This document shows positions 55,201 to 64,000 of a stretch of 64,000 nt of DNA, one piece after another. The notes under the pieces are model-generated. The model did no database searches and was not told the DNA's origin. It was given only the letters and a program-made list of their open reading frames with translations. Both the position numbers and the translations under genes were made by a program. The stretch is from assembly GCA_009777175.1 (NCBI GenBank), contig WRMI01000006.1, forward strand, positions 1 through 64,000, in the 5' to 3' direction. How positions within the stretch are numbered: position 1 is the stretch's first letter; the number at the start of each line of letters is the position of its first letter. Source of the DNA: Marinilabiliaceae bacterium. Its GTDB lineage: Bacteria; Bacteroidota; Bacteroidia; Bacteroidales; Marinilabiliaceae.

Positions 55201-58174
55201 TAATTGTAGCAATTTTTGTAAAATCACCCGTTGACAACTCTACAGTACCAAAATCATATCCTAAATTCCATCGAATTGCATAACAAATGCCATCATTATC
55301 AATGGTAATAAAATAGATGTAAGTAGTGTTTCCAATTGGGGTAAATTCTCCTGTCGTAATATCTAATTTCCCAAAAGAGTTTTCTGTTGAACCACGTGAT
55401 ATATAAACTTCATTGTTAATGGGATTCCACGCCATACTATAAGCGCTAATCATTTCAGATATTTGTGAAAAATCACCTGTTTCAACATTAAAAGTACCAA
55501 AATTAAATCCTGAATAATTATTGTATCTAATAACGTAACCTACATCATTTATCAGTTCCATAGCCCTGTAAGATTGCGATATTGGTGTAATAAACTGGTG
55601 ATATCCTTCGGGCTGATCTAAGGATGTTATATATAGTCCGGGGTACGGAGCATCAAGCGAGGTTGAATATAACAGAACAGCGCCAATAATTGGCGTATTT
55701 CCTTCCGATAATAACAACTGCGTTCCATTACCGACCAACTTTGCATTATAATCGGGCATATTAAGCGAAAAATAGTATGGAACTTCTAATCCTGAATCTG
55801 CCTCTATCAACACCTGATTTGCAGGCGCAACAGCCGGCGAAATATTAATTGTAGTTATTCCTGATTCAAAACAATCACCTTCTGCTGTAATTTTCGAGTT
55901 TAAACCCGTTATATTCATATTTATGTTGCCGCCATTTAACTCTAAATCTCCTCCAAACTGCACATTTCCATTCACGTTAAATGTTGTGCCTTCGTTTTGT
56001 GTGAAATTTCCTTGCCAATTTTGAGACATACCAAGTGTTCCACCACCTAATAATAATGTACCTGCGGCAGAATAAGGCACGTCGTTGCCCAGATTCAATG
56101 TGCCGCCACCTGTTTTAGTAACTCCGCCCGCACCTGTAAAATCACCACCGTAGAAATCGGTGAAACCGGCAGGCGTATTAATGGTTAAAGTGCGATATCC
56201 GAGATCAACGACGCTTCCGTCTCCGCTACTTTCGCTTGTCAATCTTTGGATAGTTTTGTCAGCCGCCTCAATGTTGAGTGTACCTGCTCCTTTCAAAAAG
56301 AGCCCTGCTGATTGAGAAATATATCCTGCACCCGTAAGCGTAAGAGTACCTCCATATATCTCTGTAAAGCCTGTATAAGTATGCGTTTTATCAAAAAAAA
56401 GCGTACTGCTACCCTGTTTGCGCACGAATCCTTCTCCCGAAATAATTCCTGAATAGGAATAAAGGTTTGAACGCCAAAAACAGACGCCTGCATTATTATT
56501 TAATATTATTTTCCCTACCACACTCCCTGTTGTTGTATTAGAACCTATATATAAAATGCCGTCCGATTCAACGGTTGTTGTACCTGTATAGGTATTATTT
56601 GCTGTAAGAAATAGAGTTCTTGTAGCATCCTCGATACCTTTATATTCCACATTTCCCTCTCCTGAAATCACTTTATCGAACCACTCTTCATCGCCCACCT
56701 CAAAACGGAGTATGGCGTTGGCGTTTATTGATACACCCGAAGTATAGTTGATAGTACCGCTTGTTCCGTTACCTATTTGCAGGGTGCCGGCGGTAACGTA
56801 TGTCTGTCCCGTATAGGTATTGTTGCCGGTTAATATGGTTTTATTTGTTTGGACTTTATATACATCACCTGCTCCTGAAATAACGCCAGAATAGGTATGT
56901 TCGTTTGTGCGATAAAAACAGACACCTGAGTTATTATTCAATATTATATTCCCAGCCACACTCCCTGCTATTGTATTAGAACCTAAATATAAAATGCCGT
57001 CCGATTCAACGGTTGTTGTACCTGTATAGGTATTATCGGCTGTAAGATATAGAGTTCTTGTTGCCTCATCGATACCTTTATATTCCACTTTTCCGGGTCC
57101 TGAAATCACTGCATCGAACCACTCTTCTCCGCCCACCTCAAAACGAAGTATGGCGTTTGCGTCGCCAAGCGTAACATTTGAAGTATATGAAATACTACCG
57201 CTTGTGCCGTTACCTACTTGCAGGGTGCCGTACAGCCCTGTACTACCGGTATAGTCATTAAATCCAGTTAGCGTCAATTTACCGCCGCCCCATTTTGTGA
57301 GGCTGCCGTCGCCCGAAATGGCACCTGAATAGGTTTGGTCATTATCGCCGGCATTAAATATTATAACGCCACCGCTTTCCACAATTATATTACCGATTGC
57401 CACCGTTCCCGAATATGTAATATGAAACCAACCTGCTTCAATGGTGGTTGTGCCGGTGTAGGTTTTTGGCGTGGAAAAATCTAATTGTTTAATACCGCTA
57501 TTCCCTTTATATTCCACCTTTCCCGCTCCACTGATAGCCTTCGTGAAGTTCGTCGATTCTCCCGGCTCAAAGCGGAGTATGGCGGTAGATAGGGTCAGCG
57601 TTACATCGGAGTTAGTCAACTTACCGCTTGTTCCGTCTCCTATTTGCAACGTTCCGTTGTGAACGCCTGTAGCACCCGCATACGTATTGTTGCCTGTATA
57701 AATTAACTTGGCGCCGCTATGATTCGATTTATATACCGTTCCTGTACCCGAAATATCGGCTGCAATGGTATAATCGTTATTGCGCCAAAAGCCCATTTCA
57801 GCATTGTTTACAATGCTACTGCTTAAAATTCTCCCCGTTGCGGTACTATTTCCTATCCGCAACTGACCCGCACTGATGGTAGTCGTTCCGGTATAGGTGT
57901 TCTCGCCGGTGAAAATTAACAACCCCGAGCCTGTCTTTGTTAGAGTGTAACCGCTGCTACTGCTGATAACACCGCTAACTATTACTTCAACACCCGAACT
58001 CACGAACACTGTTGTGTTCCCCGTAAGGGTGATGTTCTGCGAAATGGTCTGGTTAGAACTAAAGTTCTGCGTCCCACTCCAATTTAATCCTTGTGCATAA
58101 GCACCTGCGGCTGTAAGCAACACTATCGTTGCCGTAATAACCGCTTTTCTTAATTTTAAAATCGATTCTGTCAT
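52262..58174 (-). CDS. Giant surface protein: autotransporter-type beta repeats and T9SS sorting domain
   Basis: 1970 residues. Signal peptide ('VITATIVLLTAAGAYA'). Residues about 30-780 are autotransporter-associated beta strand repeats ('LTKTGSGLLIFTGENTYTGT', 'TTTVESDGILYLGSNT'); then a region with propeller-like strands; two Fn3-like domains; a MAM/cleaved-adhesin-type domain ('FPWNFGFEVVGTNFPGCWAQ'); a CARDB-like region; and a C-terminal type IX sorting domain ('VVVYPNPTSGKFS ... GLYFVKVGGEMVKVVKK' shape). Exported by T9SS to the surface. Within the sorting domain a palindromic repeat adds about 24 residues ('RHCGLDPQSPQNNGMLKQVH'). Confidence 0.95.
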   Translation of the reverse strand: MTESILKLRKAVITATIVLLTAAGAYAQGLNWSGTQNFSSNQTISQNITLTGNTTVFVSSGVEVIVSGVISSSSGYTLTKTGSGLLIFTGENTYTGTTTISAGQLRIGNSTATGRILSSSIVNNAEMGFWRNNDYTIAADISGTGTVYKSNHSGAKLIYTGNNTYAGATGVHNGTLQIGDGTSGKLTNSDVTLTLSTAILRFEPGESTNFTKAISGAGKVEYKGNSGIKQLDFSTPKTYTGTTTIEAGWFHITYSGTVAIGNIIVESGGVIIFNAGDNDQTYSGAISGDGSLTKWGGGKLTLTGFNDYTGSTGLYGTLQVGNGTSGSISYTSNVTLGDANAILRFEVGGEEWFDAVISGPGKVEYKGIDEATRTLYLTADNTYTGTTTVESDGILYLGSNTIAGSVAGNIILNNNSGVCFYRTNEHTYSGVISGAGDVYKVQTNKTILTGNNTYTGQTYVTAGTLQIGNGTSGTINYTSGVSINANAILRFEVGDEEWFDKVISGEGNVEYKGIEDATRTLFLTANNTYTGTTTVESDGILYIGSNTTTGSVVGKIILNNNAGVCFWRSNLYSYSGIISGEGFVRKQGSSTLFFDKTHTYTGFTEIYGGTLTLTGAGYISQSAGLFLKGAGTLNIEAADKTIQRLTSESSGDGSVVDLGYRTLTINTPAGFTDFYGGDFTGAGGVTKTGGGTLNLGNDVPYSAAGTLLLGGGTLGMSQNWQGNFTQNEGTTFNVNGNVQFGGDLELNGGNINMNITGLNSKITAEGDCFESGITTINISPAVAPANQVLIEADSGLEVPYYFSLNMPDYNAKLVGNGTQLLLSEGNTPIIGAVLLYSTSLDAPYPGLYITSLDQPEGYHQFITPISQSYRAMELINDVGYVIRYNNYSGFNFGTFNVETGDFSQISEMISAYSMAWNPINNEVYISRGSTENSFGKLDITTGEFTPIGNTTYIYFITIDNDGICYAIRWNLGYDFGTVELSTGDFTKIATISSGSDQYLASDLSVNRETNEIYHFFRPFDTNRNDYSILQKIDKTTGEVTIIGDFVNIVESGVIGDTYYANAPAAVTNFTVTPGNEGALNATLEWTNPTVTISGDPLTSITAVKVYHGNNYITTIYNPTPGTTSNYNYSAAAASNYTFKVVPENDAGKGISTSKTVWIGLDVPAAPENVTLSINENGDATLTWDAPATGLHGAYFTQTGLVYDVFRMYDNVQVATSQSGLTFSQTLTEIGTYSYKVVAKNASGDGGSQVSNIADYCTVINSFPWNFGFEVVGTNFPGCWAQEYVSGYIDWVIVSATTGTPATAHSGNYKMRMQNNQTAARKTMLITPPVNLTSLTEPVLTFWHTQAQWANDQDELRIFYKTWADDEWTQIAEYTANVPDWTERKILLPEKSNDYYIAFEGTTRYGYGIQLDDISISEAPTVPIIRVTPQPVNMGTIYNNLPYNTVKVQAIENNGGGTLNVTSYSAPENPEISVSELPMSVEQLSSEDITILVDGNGLPVGPYTGEIILSSNCSENPEYTVNISGNVAPAIILQPLYENWNAGNPPGWINTRFSRQTTGGVDDSPYIRANIDGSAILAVAQTPFVMMGDNPTMSFEFKAYNYSAPNDPTDATNLSYRVDVSNDNGFTWNEVYRVEQGDHIESDEYQTITVDVSEYAGELCQFRLIFNRHNGDFYVCVDEVYIGTQLQHDLVAVSIAGDSYVEINNTGQYTVTVRNNGSQPINADQYTVKLFKEGDIEIGSLQGVTLTEFENADFVFTWTPTVVEPTFLYGFVDYPNDDNHLNNSTANFYVISGTEIPFTVNITTNTGASVVGAEVYLYSGRDYYELIATNENVTFPAVWTGTYNIEVYLDGFEPHIAEDIGIWESFTYYVVLQNVHITTNSLSEVVVYPNPTSGKFSVRHCGLDPQSPQNNGMLKQVHHDSALEIFDIAGRLVHREPFTVNRETLEIDISHLPNGLYFVKVGGEMVKVVKK
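52416..52487. repeat. Palindromic repeat inserted in coding sequence of the giant surface protein
   Basis: ATTGCGGG (52459-52466) and CCCGCAAT (52472-52479) form a perfect stem; next to it lies GATGCTGAAACAAGTTCATC on the minus strand, a common dispersed-repeat sequence. It is in frame and encodes 'HCGLDPQS', a peptide known from repeat-derived coding insertions. Confidence 0.8.
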
Positions 58175-58428
58175 AATGTATTAATGTTAAATACGTTAAA
58201 AGTTTAGAGTTTATAGTATTGAGTATTTAGTATTTAGTATTTAGTATTGAGTATTTAGTATTGAGTAAAGAGTATTTAGTATAGAGTATAGAGTTTAGAT
58301 ATTAGAGTTTTGAGTTTTGAGTGCATTATTCATAATATTTATTTTAACGCAAAGTCGCAAAGTCGAGAACGCAAAGAATGACACGGCATTCAGAAGTAAT
58401 TGCAATATCATATTTTCAAAATTTTGTA
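58175..58428. repeat. AGTATTTAGT-type low-complexity repeat and start of spacer
   Basis: 58205-58300 is built of AGTATTTAGT/AGTATTGAGT units directly before the start of the giant gene. A reversed CTTTGCGTTCTC repeat follows at about 58340-58376. Confidence 0.8.
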
Positions 58429-58442
58429 TTATTTTTCGGGCG

Positions 58443-58450
58443 CAAAGATA
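58443..58450 (-). promoter_or_regulatory. -7-like box (TATCTTTG) upstream of the giant surface gene
   Basis: On the minus strand TATCTTTG, 269 bases before the ATG at 58174. No TTTG box at the right distance. If used, the leader would include the low-complexity repeat. Confidence 0.3.
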
Positions 58451-58527
58451 ATGCTTTTTTTTGGTTTGGTATTATTTTTTTTTATTTGGCTGCATTGTTT
58501 GCAATATTTGATTTTTAATGAGAACGT

Positions 58528-58814
58528 GATGAGTAGTGAGTAGTGAGTAATGAGTAGTGAGTAATGAGATTTGAGTAATGAGTAGTGAGTAATGAGTAGT
58601 GAGTAGTGAGTAGTGTGTAATGAGTAGTGTGTAATGAGTAATGAGTAGTGAGTAATGAGTAATGAGTAGTGAGTAGTGAGTAGTGTGTAATGAGTAGTGT
58701 GTAATGAGTAGTGAGTAATGAGTAATGAGTAATGAGTAGTGAGTAGTGAGAGTAGTGAGTAGTGAGTAATGAGTAATGAGTAATGAGTAGTGAGTAATGA
58801 GATTTGAGTATTAA
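58528..58814. repeat. GTGAGTA/ATGAGTA microsatellite-like array
   Basis: About 285 bases of GAGTAGTGAGTAATGAGTA-type units. On the minus strand it is open and gives 'THYSLLITHYSLL', which is not a real protein. 58831-58880 continues with CATCTCACATCTCATAT units. Confidence 0.95.
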
Positions 58815-58950
58815 GTAATTTGTGAAATTTCACATCTCACATCTCATATCTCACATCTCACATCTCATATCTCACATCTAATTTGTAACTTTTTCAAACC
58901 TCATTTCGTCTTATACATAAAAATTATTCACCTATTAAAAATAGAAACAA

Positions 58951-59856
58951 ATGATAAAAAGAAGTTATTTAATTACGATGATGATTTTGCCGATGTTATT
59001 AGTAGCGCAAAATCAAAAGGAGTATACGATTATCACAGTAGAACAGACTCCAAGCCGCACTGAGACCCGTATTTGCGGCATAAATCTTGATTTCGATACT
59101 TTTGGTGATACGCTTACCAAAATTACAATTGGAAACAAAAGTTTTGAAATAATTGAAAATGTTTACGACAATCCGAGTACGACAAAAGTTCGTGTCGTTC
59201 ATTCGCCGAGAAATCAATTTAAAGGGCACTGGGGTGGGGTTGGCATTGGTTTCAACAACTTTTTTTCAGAACCTTTTAACACAGTTTTGCCAAAAGACGC
59301 AGATTTCCTCGAATTAAACATGAATAAATCGGTCGAAGTGGCTTTGAATCTTTTTCAACATGACATTTCACTCTCAAAAAACAGAAACAATTTCGGTTTA
59401 ATTACAGGTGTTGGACTCACGTTAAGCAATTACAGGTTTAATGATTTGGTTGACCAAAGGATTAAACGAATTAGTGAAACCAAACAATTAGGCACAATCC
59501 CACTCCCTCGGACCATTGAGGCAAAGAAAAACAAGATGTTGGTACGTACAATCACCGTTCCATTACTGTTAGAAATTCAAGCACCCGATAATAATAACAA
59601 TCCGTTCTACATAAATGCGGGTGTTTATGGTGGTTTGAATTTCAGTTCGCATGTTAAAGTTAAATACATTGACAATGTAAAACAAAAATTTCATGAAGAT
59701 TATAACGTAAACTTGTTCAAATATGGAGCAATGGTACGGACAGGATATCGGTGGCTAAATCTTTACGCAACGTGTGATTTGTCACAACTTTTTCAAAAGG
59801 GGCGCGCACCTGAAATTTATTCGTGGTCAATTGGCATTATGTTAGTCGATTTTTAA
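58951..59856 (+). CDS. Outer-membrane beta-barrel protein
   Basis: 301 residues. Signal peptide 'LITMMILPMLLVAQ'. After a short polar part the barrel runs from 'GGVGIGFNNFFSEPFNTVLP' to the terminal 'YSWSIGIMLVDF' with strands such as 'LVRTITVPLLLEIQA'. Closely related to the C-terminal half of the next protein ('KGHLSSVNLGINSYVNENF'). Function unknown. Confidence 0.8.
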   Translation: MIKRSYLITMMILPMLLVAQNQKEYTIITVEQTPSRTETRICGINLDFDTFGDTLTKITIGNKSFEIIENVYDNPSTTKVRVVHSPRNQFKGHWGGVGIGFNNFFSEPFNTVLPKDADFLELNMNKSVEVALNLFQHDISLSKNRNNFGLITGVGLTLSNYRFNDLVDQRIKRISETKQLGTIPLPRTIEAKKNKMLVRTITVPLLLEIQAPDNNNNPFYINAGVYGGLNFSSHVKVKYIDNVKQKFHEDYNVNLFKYGAMVRTGYRWLNLYATCDLSQLFQKGRAPEIYSWSIGIMLVDF

Positions 59857-59892
59857 TTTTTCACATAATTTAACAATTAATATTTATCAATA

Positions 59893-61323
59893 ATGAAAAA
59901 AGTAAATTTAATCACAATTATGATTTTAGTTTCGTTATTAACTTTTGCGCAGCCTCCGGGTAGTTGGGACCGCGTATGGGAAATAAAATCAGGATATTTT
60001 AGAGTATTGCAAAATGAACATTCAGGAGTTGTCGACATGGAAGGAAACATATTGATTCCTTGTATGTTTGACCAAATTTACGACCTTACAGATGACAACT
60101 ACATCAAAGTGTTAAAAAATCTTAAAATTGGGTTATATCACTTAGAAAAAGGAATAATTTTACCTGCCGAATATGACCAGATTTGGCACTTCGAAGGCGA
60201 AACAGCAAAAGTTATGAAAAATAAAAAAATTGGCTACGTCAATCGAGACGGTTTTTTGGTTATTCCCGTTGAATACAACCATATTTGGGCAGAAGAAGAT
60301 GGGTTGATTAAAGTTATGAAAGACGGTAAAATTGGCTTTTTAAATAGAGACGGAGAAATAATATTACCTGTTGATTATCAGCAAGTTTGGTCATTCGAAG
60401 ATGAAATAGCAAGAGTGCTTAAAAATGGAAAAACAGGTTACGTCGACCGACAAGGGAACGAAGTTATTCCTACTATTTATGACAGAATTTTTCCTTTTGA
60501 AAACGGAAAAGCAAAAGCAGTCATCGGAAATATGGTCTATTACATCGATAAAACAGGAAAATTAACAGACGACCCCGCTGAAACTCTCGCCGAACAACCT
60601 CTGAAAACACAACCTTCCAGAACACCCATTGTTTACGAAAATAATTATCCCGACAAAAAAGTTTCAAACAAAAAAAGTAATTCTTTTAAAGGGCATCTTT
60701 CAAGCGTAAATTTGGGAATAAATAGTTATGTAAATGAAAATTTTACAGAAAAATTACCTAAGGGTTACGAGTTTATGGAAATTAATTATGAGAGGTCGTG
60801 GGAAATTTCCGTTTATCCGTTACAACATTCCACTAAACTATTTAGTTCTTACATTGGATTAGTAACCGCAATTGGCTTTAATTTTAACAATTACCGATTT
60901 AGTTTAGAAAATTCAAACGACCTAACCGATAAAGCAAAATTATGGTTTCCAAGAGTAGAAAACGATGTGGAAATTTATAAATCTAAATTAACTTTACTTT
61001 CGCTAAATGTACCCCTGATGCTTGAATTTCAAATACCAGACGCTACCAAAAAAAGAAACAGATGCCTATATCTATCTGCCGGAGTAATTGGAAGCCTGAA
61101 ACTCAATACGCATACAAAAATTAATTATTATTACGAAAATGATGATTATAAGAAAAAATATAATAAAGATATAGGAATAAATATGTTCCGCTATTCTTAT
61201 ATGGTAAGGGCGGGTTATAGTTGGCTTGGAATTTATGCAACATATTCGCCTGTGTCGCTATTTAAAACAGAAAAAGGACCTCAACTTTATCCTTATTCGG
61301 TAGGGTTGTCTATAAATTTTTAA
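59893..61323 (+). CDS. WG-repeat protein with C-terminal outer-membrane barrel
   Basis: 476 residues. Signal peptide 'LITIMILVSLLTFAQ'. Residues about 20-235 hold about five WG/KWG-type repeats ('KNKKIGYVNRDGFLVIPVEY', 'KDGKIGFLNRDGEIILPVDY'). After a Pro/Thr-rich linker a barrel paralogous to the upstream gene's product runs from about 270 to the final 'YPYSVGLSINF'. It looks like the 58951 gene plus a WG sensor or binding part. 36 bases after that gene, same strand. Confidence 0.88.
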   Translation: MKKVNLITIMILVSLLTFAQPPGSWDRVWEIKSGYFRVLQNEHSGVVDMEGNILIPCMFDQIYDLTDDNYIKVLKNLKIGLYHLEKGIILPAEYDQIWHFEGETAKVMKNKKIGYVNRDGFLVIPVEYNHIWAEEDGLIKVMKDGKIGFLNRDGEIILPVDYQQVWSFEDEIARVLKNGKTGYVDRQGNEVIPTIYDRIFPFENGKAKAVIGNMVYYIDKTGKLTDDPAETLAEQPLKTQPSRTPIVYENNYPDKKVSNKKSNSFKGHLSSVNLGINSYVNENFTEKLPKGYEFMEINYERSWEISVYPLQHSTKLFSSYIGLVTAIGFNFNNYRFSLENSNDLTDKAKLWFPRVENDVEIYKSKLTLLSLNVPLMLEFQIPDATKKRNRCLYLSAGVIGSLKLNTHTKINYYYENDDYKKKYNKDIGINMFRYSYMVRAGYSWLGIYATYSPVSLFKTEKGPQLYPYSVGLSINF

Positions 61324-61379
61324 GAAACAATTTTAACAGCCAACTTTAAATCTTTAGTTAGTGTTCTTTGCGTTCTCAA

Positions 61380-61592
61380 CTAGTGTAAAGTTATGTGTAA
61401 AATGACGCAGACCAAGATTCCTCGCTACGCTCGGAATGACCATCTCATTCCTTTAATGTGGCATGTTTCCGCTGCGGCGCTGCCGCAGCGGAAACTGAAC
61501 TACTCCAAAGTATAATTCGTCATTCCGAATGAAACGTAGTGAAATGAGGAATCTGAAAATATGCAATTTTACAATTATTAACATAACACTAG
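61380..61592. repeat. MITE-like palindromic element, copy 2, inserted into a dispersed repeat
   Basis: Starts CTAGTGT and ends ACATAACACTAG (inverted). Inside are AGATTCCTC/GAGGAATCT, and a perfect hairpin of GTTTCCGCTGCGGC with GCCGCAGCGGAAAC. It splits a CTTTGCGTTCTCAAC/GACTTTGCGTTAAAAT repeat, showing it moved in. Copy 1 is at 32962-33152. Confidence 0.85.
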
Positions 61593-61673
61593 GAGACTTT
61601 GCGTTAAAATAAAAATATTGATAATGCAGGATAAAAATATTCGCCAAAAATAACTTGATTAATAAAATTTTTA

Positions 61674-61681
61674 TACTTTTG
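61674..61681 (+). promoter_or_regulatory. -7-like box (TACTTTTG) before proS
   Basis: TACTTTTG, 24 bases before the ATG at 61706. No clear -33 box at the right distance. Confidence 0.45.
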
Positions 61682-61705
61682 TATTTTATTTAAATAAAAA
61701 TTATT

Positions 61706-63181
61706 ATGTCGAAAGTATTGACAAGTCGCGAAGAAAATTACGCGCAATGGTACAACGATTTGGTTATCAAAGCTGATATGGCAGAAAATTCGGCTGTTAG
61801 AGGTTGTATGGTAATAAAACCTTACGGGTATGCAATTTGGGAAAAAATGCAACGTGCATTAGATGACATGTTTAAGCAAACAGGACACGTAAATGCCTAT
61901 TTTCCGATTTTTATTCCAAAATCATTTTTCAGCAAAGAAGCCTCTCACGTTGAAGGATTTGCAAAAGAGTGTGCGGTGGTTACGCACTATCGTCTCAAAA
62001 ATTCCCCAGACGGAAAAGGAATAGTTGTCGACCCTGAAGCAAAATTAGAAGAAGAATACATTATCCGCCCAACATCCGAAACAATAATTTGGGATACGTA
62101 TAAAAATTGGATTCAGTCGTATCGTGACTTACCGCTGTTGATAAATCAATGGGCAAACGTTGTTCGGTGGGAAATGCGGACAAGATTGTTTTTGCGTACT
62201 GCCGAATTTCTTTGGCAAGAAGGGCACACAGCACACGCCACCAGCGAAGAAGCAATTAATGAAACCGAAACTATTATTAATATTTATGCCGATTTTGCTG
62301 AAAAATGGATGGCAATGCCTGTGATAAAAGGCTACAAATCTGAAAATGAGCGCTTTGCAGGAGCATTAGAAACTATCGCTATTGAGGCATTAATGCAAGA
62401 CGGTAAAGCGCTGCAAGCGGGTACATCTCATTTTCTTGGGCAAAATTTTGCAAAAGCATTTGACGTTACTTTTACAAATCAAGAAGGAAAACTTGATTAC
62501 GTTTGGGCAACATCATGGGGAGTTTCTACACGTTTGATGGGTGCGTTAATAATGACGCATTCTGATGATAATGGATTAGTACTTCCGCCAAAATTGGCTC
62601 CCATTCAGGTCGTTATCGTTCCCATTTACAAAAAAATCGAAGAGTTAGAAAAAATATCAGAAAAGGTAGAAAGTATTTTATCAGGACTTAAATCGGCGGG
62701 AATTTCTGTTAAATACGACAACGATGATAAGCGCAAACCCGGTTGGAAATTTGCCGAATATGAACTCAAAGGTGTCCCAATTCGGTTAGCAATAGGGCAA
62801 AGAGATTTAGAAAACGGAACAGTTGAAGTTGCCCGACGAGATACATTAGAAAAATCTCTTATTCCAATGGAAACCATCGTTCAATATATTGTTGATTTAT
62901 TGGAAGATATACAACAAAATATTTTCAATAAAGCACTTAATTTTCGTGAACAAAATACTACAAAAGTTGATAGTTACGAAGAATTTAAACATCTTTTAGA
63001 AACGAAAGGCGGATTTTTCCTTTGCCACTGGGACGGAACAGCCGAAACAGAAACAAAAATTAAAGAAGATACGAAAGCAACTATCCGCTGTATTCCGCTT
63101 GATGCACCACTCGAAAACGGAAAATGTATGGTTACAGGAAAACCATCTAATAAAAGAGTTGTTTTTGCAAAAGCATATTAA
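61706..63181 (+). CDS. proS: Prolyl-tRNA synthetase (ProS type 3, archaeal/eukaryote-like)
   Basis: 491 residues, no editing insertion. Class II motifs: '[14 protein letters not shown]', '[20 protein letters not shown]', '[20 protein letters not shown]', and '[20 protein letters not shown]'. Anticodon-binding domain and a C-terminal part with '[17 protein letters not shown]'. Charges tRNA-Pro. Single gene with a nearby -7-like box. Confidence 0.98.
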   Translation: MSKVLTSREENYAQWYNDLVIKADMAENSAVRGCMVIKPYGYAIWEKMQRALDDMFKQTGHVNAYFPIFIPKSFFSKEASHVEGFAKECAVVTHYRLKNSPDGKGIVVDPEAKLEEEYIIRPTSETIIWDTYKNWIQSYRDLPLLINQWANVVRWEMRTRLFLRTAEFLWQEGHTAHATSEEAINETETIINIYADFAEKWMAMPVIKGYKSENERFAGALETIAIEALMQDGKALQAGTSHFLGQNFAKAFDVTFTNQEGKLDYVWATSWGVSTRLMGALIMTHSDDNGLVLPPKLAPIQVVIVPIYKKIEELEKISEKVESILSGLKSAGISVKYDNDDKRKPGWKFAEYELKGVPIRLAIGQRDLENGTVEVARRDTLEKSLIPMETIVQYIVDLLEDIQQNIFNKALNFREQNTTKVDSYEEFKHLLETKGGFFLCHWDGTAETETKIKEDTKATIRCIPLDAPLENGKCMVTGKPSNKRVVFAKAY

Positions 63182-63400
63182 CATTAAAATCATTCAAAAA
63201 CAAATGCGTTGAGAACATAATATTGCCAAAGACCCTTATTTTCAAAAAGCACCCTAAATACCCTCGTTATCATATATCCATTGGGCAATACAAAAGAATA
63301 TTCGAGCAGATACTGAGTGGAATATGTAAATAAATTTTATTTTGTATTTCGGACTATAACATTCCCTTTTGAGTATCTCCTATCTCAAATCACTCAAATT
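63182..63400. other. Spacer between convergent genes
   Basis: No gene, repeat or clear hairpin recognised. Confidence 0.4.
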
Positions 63401-64000
63401 TCATAAGCCTAATTCTTTGCCTTTGAGCAACATAAATTGGTATGCTTCGGTGTAATCATTTCTAATAATACCATCAAGAATAGCATCTTTTATTGCAGAT
63501 TTAATAACTCCAACTAAATGCGAGGGTGGCAAATTGAATGTGTCCATAATAATTTCGCCAGTTATTGGTGGTTGGAAATTTCTTAGTCGGTCTTTTTCTT
63601 CTGTTTCTTTAAGTTTTTGCCTAACAACCTTAAAGTTGGCGAGCAATTTAGCGACTTTTTCTTTGTTTTTAGATGTAATGTCTGCTTCACATAAAGTCAT
63701 AAGGCTTTCTAAGTCGTCTCCTGCTTCAAAAAGTAACCTTCTCAAAGCGGAATCCGTAACTTCCTCTTCAACTAATGCAATAGGTCTGAGGTGTAGTGAA
63801 ACCATTTTTTGGACAAATTTCATTTTTTCATTAAGCGGAAATTTAAGTCTTTTAAAAATGTTTGGTATCATTTTTTCTCCTACAAAATTATGAGCATGAA
63901 ATGTCCAACCTAATTGGGGGTCGAATTTTTTTGTAACGGGTTTAGCAATATCGTGAAAAATAGCAGCCCATCGGAGCCATAAATCATCTGTTTTCGGGGA
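63401..64000 (-). CDS. CCA tRNA nucleotidyltransferase, HD-containing C-terminal part (5' end outside window)
   Basis: The frame is open to the window edge (64000), so the start is missing. HD domain: '[17 protein letters not shown]' (bases near 63960) and '[20 protein letters not shown]'; then helical '[20 protein letters not shown]' and '[20 protein letters not shown]'. This matches the C-terminal half of Bacteroidota CCA-adding enzymes, which complete tRNA 3' ends. The nucleotidyltransferase head is beyond the edge. Confidence 0.9.
   Translation of the reverse strand, partial: SPKTDDLWLRWAAIFHDIAKPVTKKFDPQLGWTFHAHNFVGEKMIPNIFKRLKFPLNEKMKFVQKMVSLHLRPIALVEEEVTDSALRRLLFEAGDDLESLMTLCEADITSKNKEKVAKLLANFKVVRQKLKETEEKDRLRNFQPPITGEIIMDTFNLPPSHLVGVIKSAIKDAILDGIIRNDYTEAYQFMLLKGKELGL

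Noticed and set aside
58429..58833. Minus-strand 134-codon frame ('THYSLLITHYSLL' repeats)
   Set aside because: Direct translation of a simple 7-bp-type microsatellite.

Overview
The window (about one third G+C) comes from a member of the Bacteroidota, most likely an uncultured Bacteroidales-type organism. The evidence is a giant surface protein ending in a type IX secretion sorting domain, many lipoproteins and PorT-like outer-membrane barrels, promoters of the Bacteroidota type (TTTG, 19 bases, TAnnTTTG), family-typical RadA, IF-2, NusA, RimP and ProRS, and accessory families common in this phylum (RhuM, Rpn/PD-(D/E)XK, AAA-like/DUF1703, DUF3791/DUF3990). The genus cannot be told from the sequence alone.

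Layout. Bases 1-2.2 kb: 3' end of an RHS polymorphic toxin with an HNH-like tip and its probable immunity gene. 2.4-7.1 kb: a signal-peptidase-like membrane protein, an outer-membrane barrel, a small repeat protein (beta-flower-like), a vWA protein and two unknowns. 7.1-9.4 kb: repeat-rich spacer and a chemoreceptor. 9.4-15.3 kb, minus strand: ApbE, an ABC ATPase, a 52-bp tandem array, a small membrane protein, an orphan Phd antitoxin, a four-helix-bundle protein, a beta-propeller lipoprotein and a glycosyltransferase. 15.8-16.5 kb: HEPN/nucleotidyltransferase pair. 17.1-29.5 kb, plus strand: the most interesting region, a tightly packed series with two leucine-rich-repeat proteins, a zinc ribbon, a CAP-vWA fusion, a PP2C phosphatase, a membrane-anchored protein kinase, a coiled-coil lipoprotein, a TPR-plus-barrel protein, another lipoprotein and a second copy of the beta-flower-like gene.

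30.3-41.2 kb is core genome: panC-panD-radA, rimP-nusA-infB, tRNA-Arg(CCT) and a 7TM-HD phosphohydrolase. 41.5-51.8 kb is an accessory island of nuclease-like and toxin-antitoxin genes in which many members are visibly broken or partly duplicated: a PD-(D/E)XK pseudogene, a truncated RhuM, a DUF3791/DUF3990 remnant, a deleted antitoxin copy and a restriction-enzyme N-terminal scrap. Intact members are a PIN pair, a PemK/MazF pair, a full RhuM and a DUF3800 pair. 52.3-58.2 kb is a 1970-residue surface protein with autotransporter-type beta repeats, followed by low-complexity repeats, two paralogous outer-membrane barrel proteins (one with WG repeats), proS, and the start-less part of a CCA-adding enzyme at the right edge.

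How it may work together (inference). In the 17-29 kb locus the vWA/PP2C/kinase triad resembles the phospho-signalling triad described for TerY-P systems. Here it is linked to envelope proteins of every layer, so a trans-envelope phosphorylation relay is a reasonable hypothesis. The spacers carry many dispersed palindromic and tandem repeats, including one nested insertion and one palindrome that has become coding sequence in the giant surface protein.
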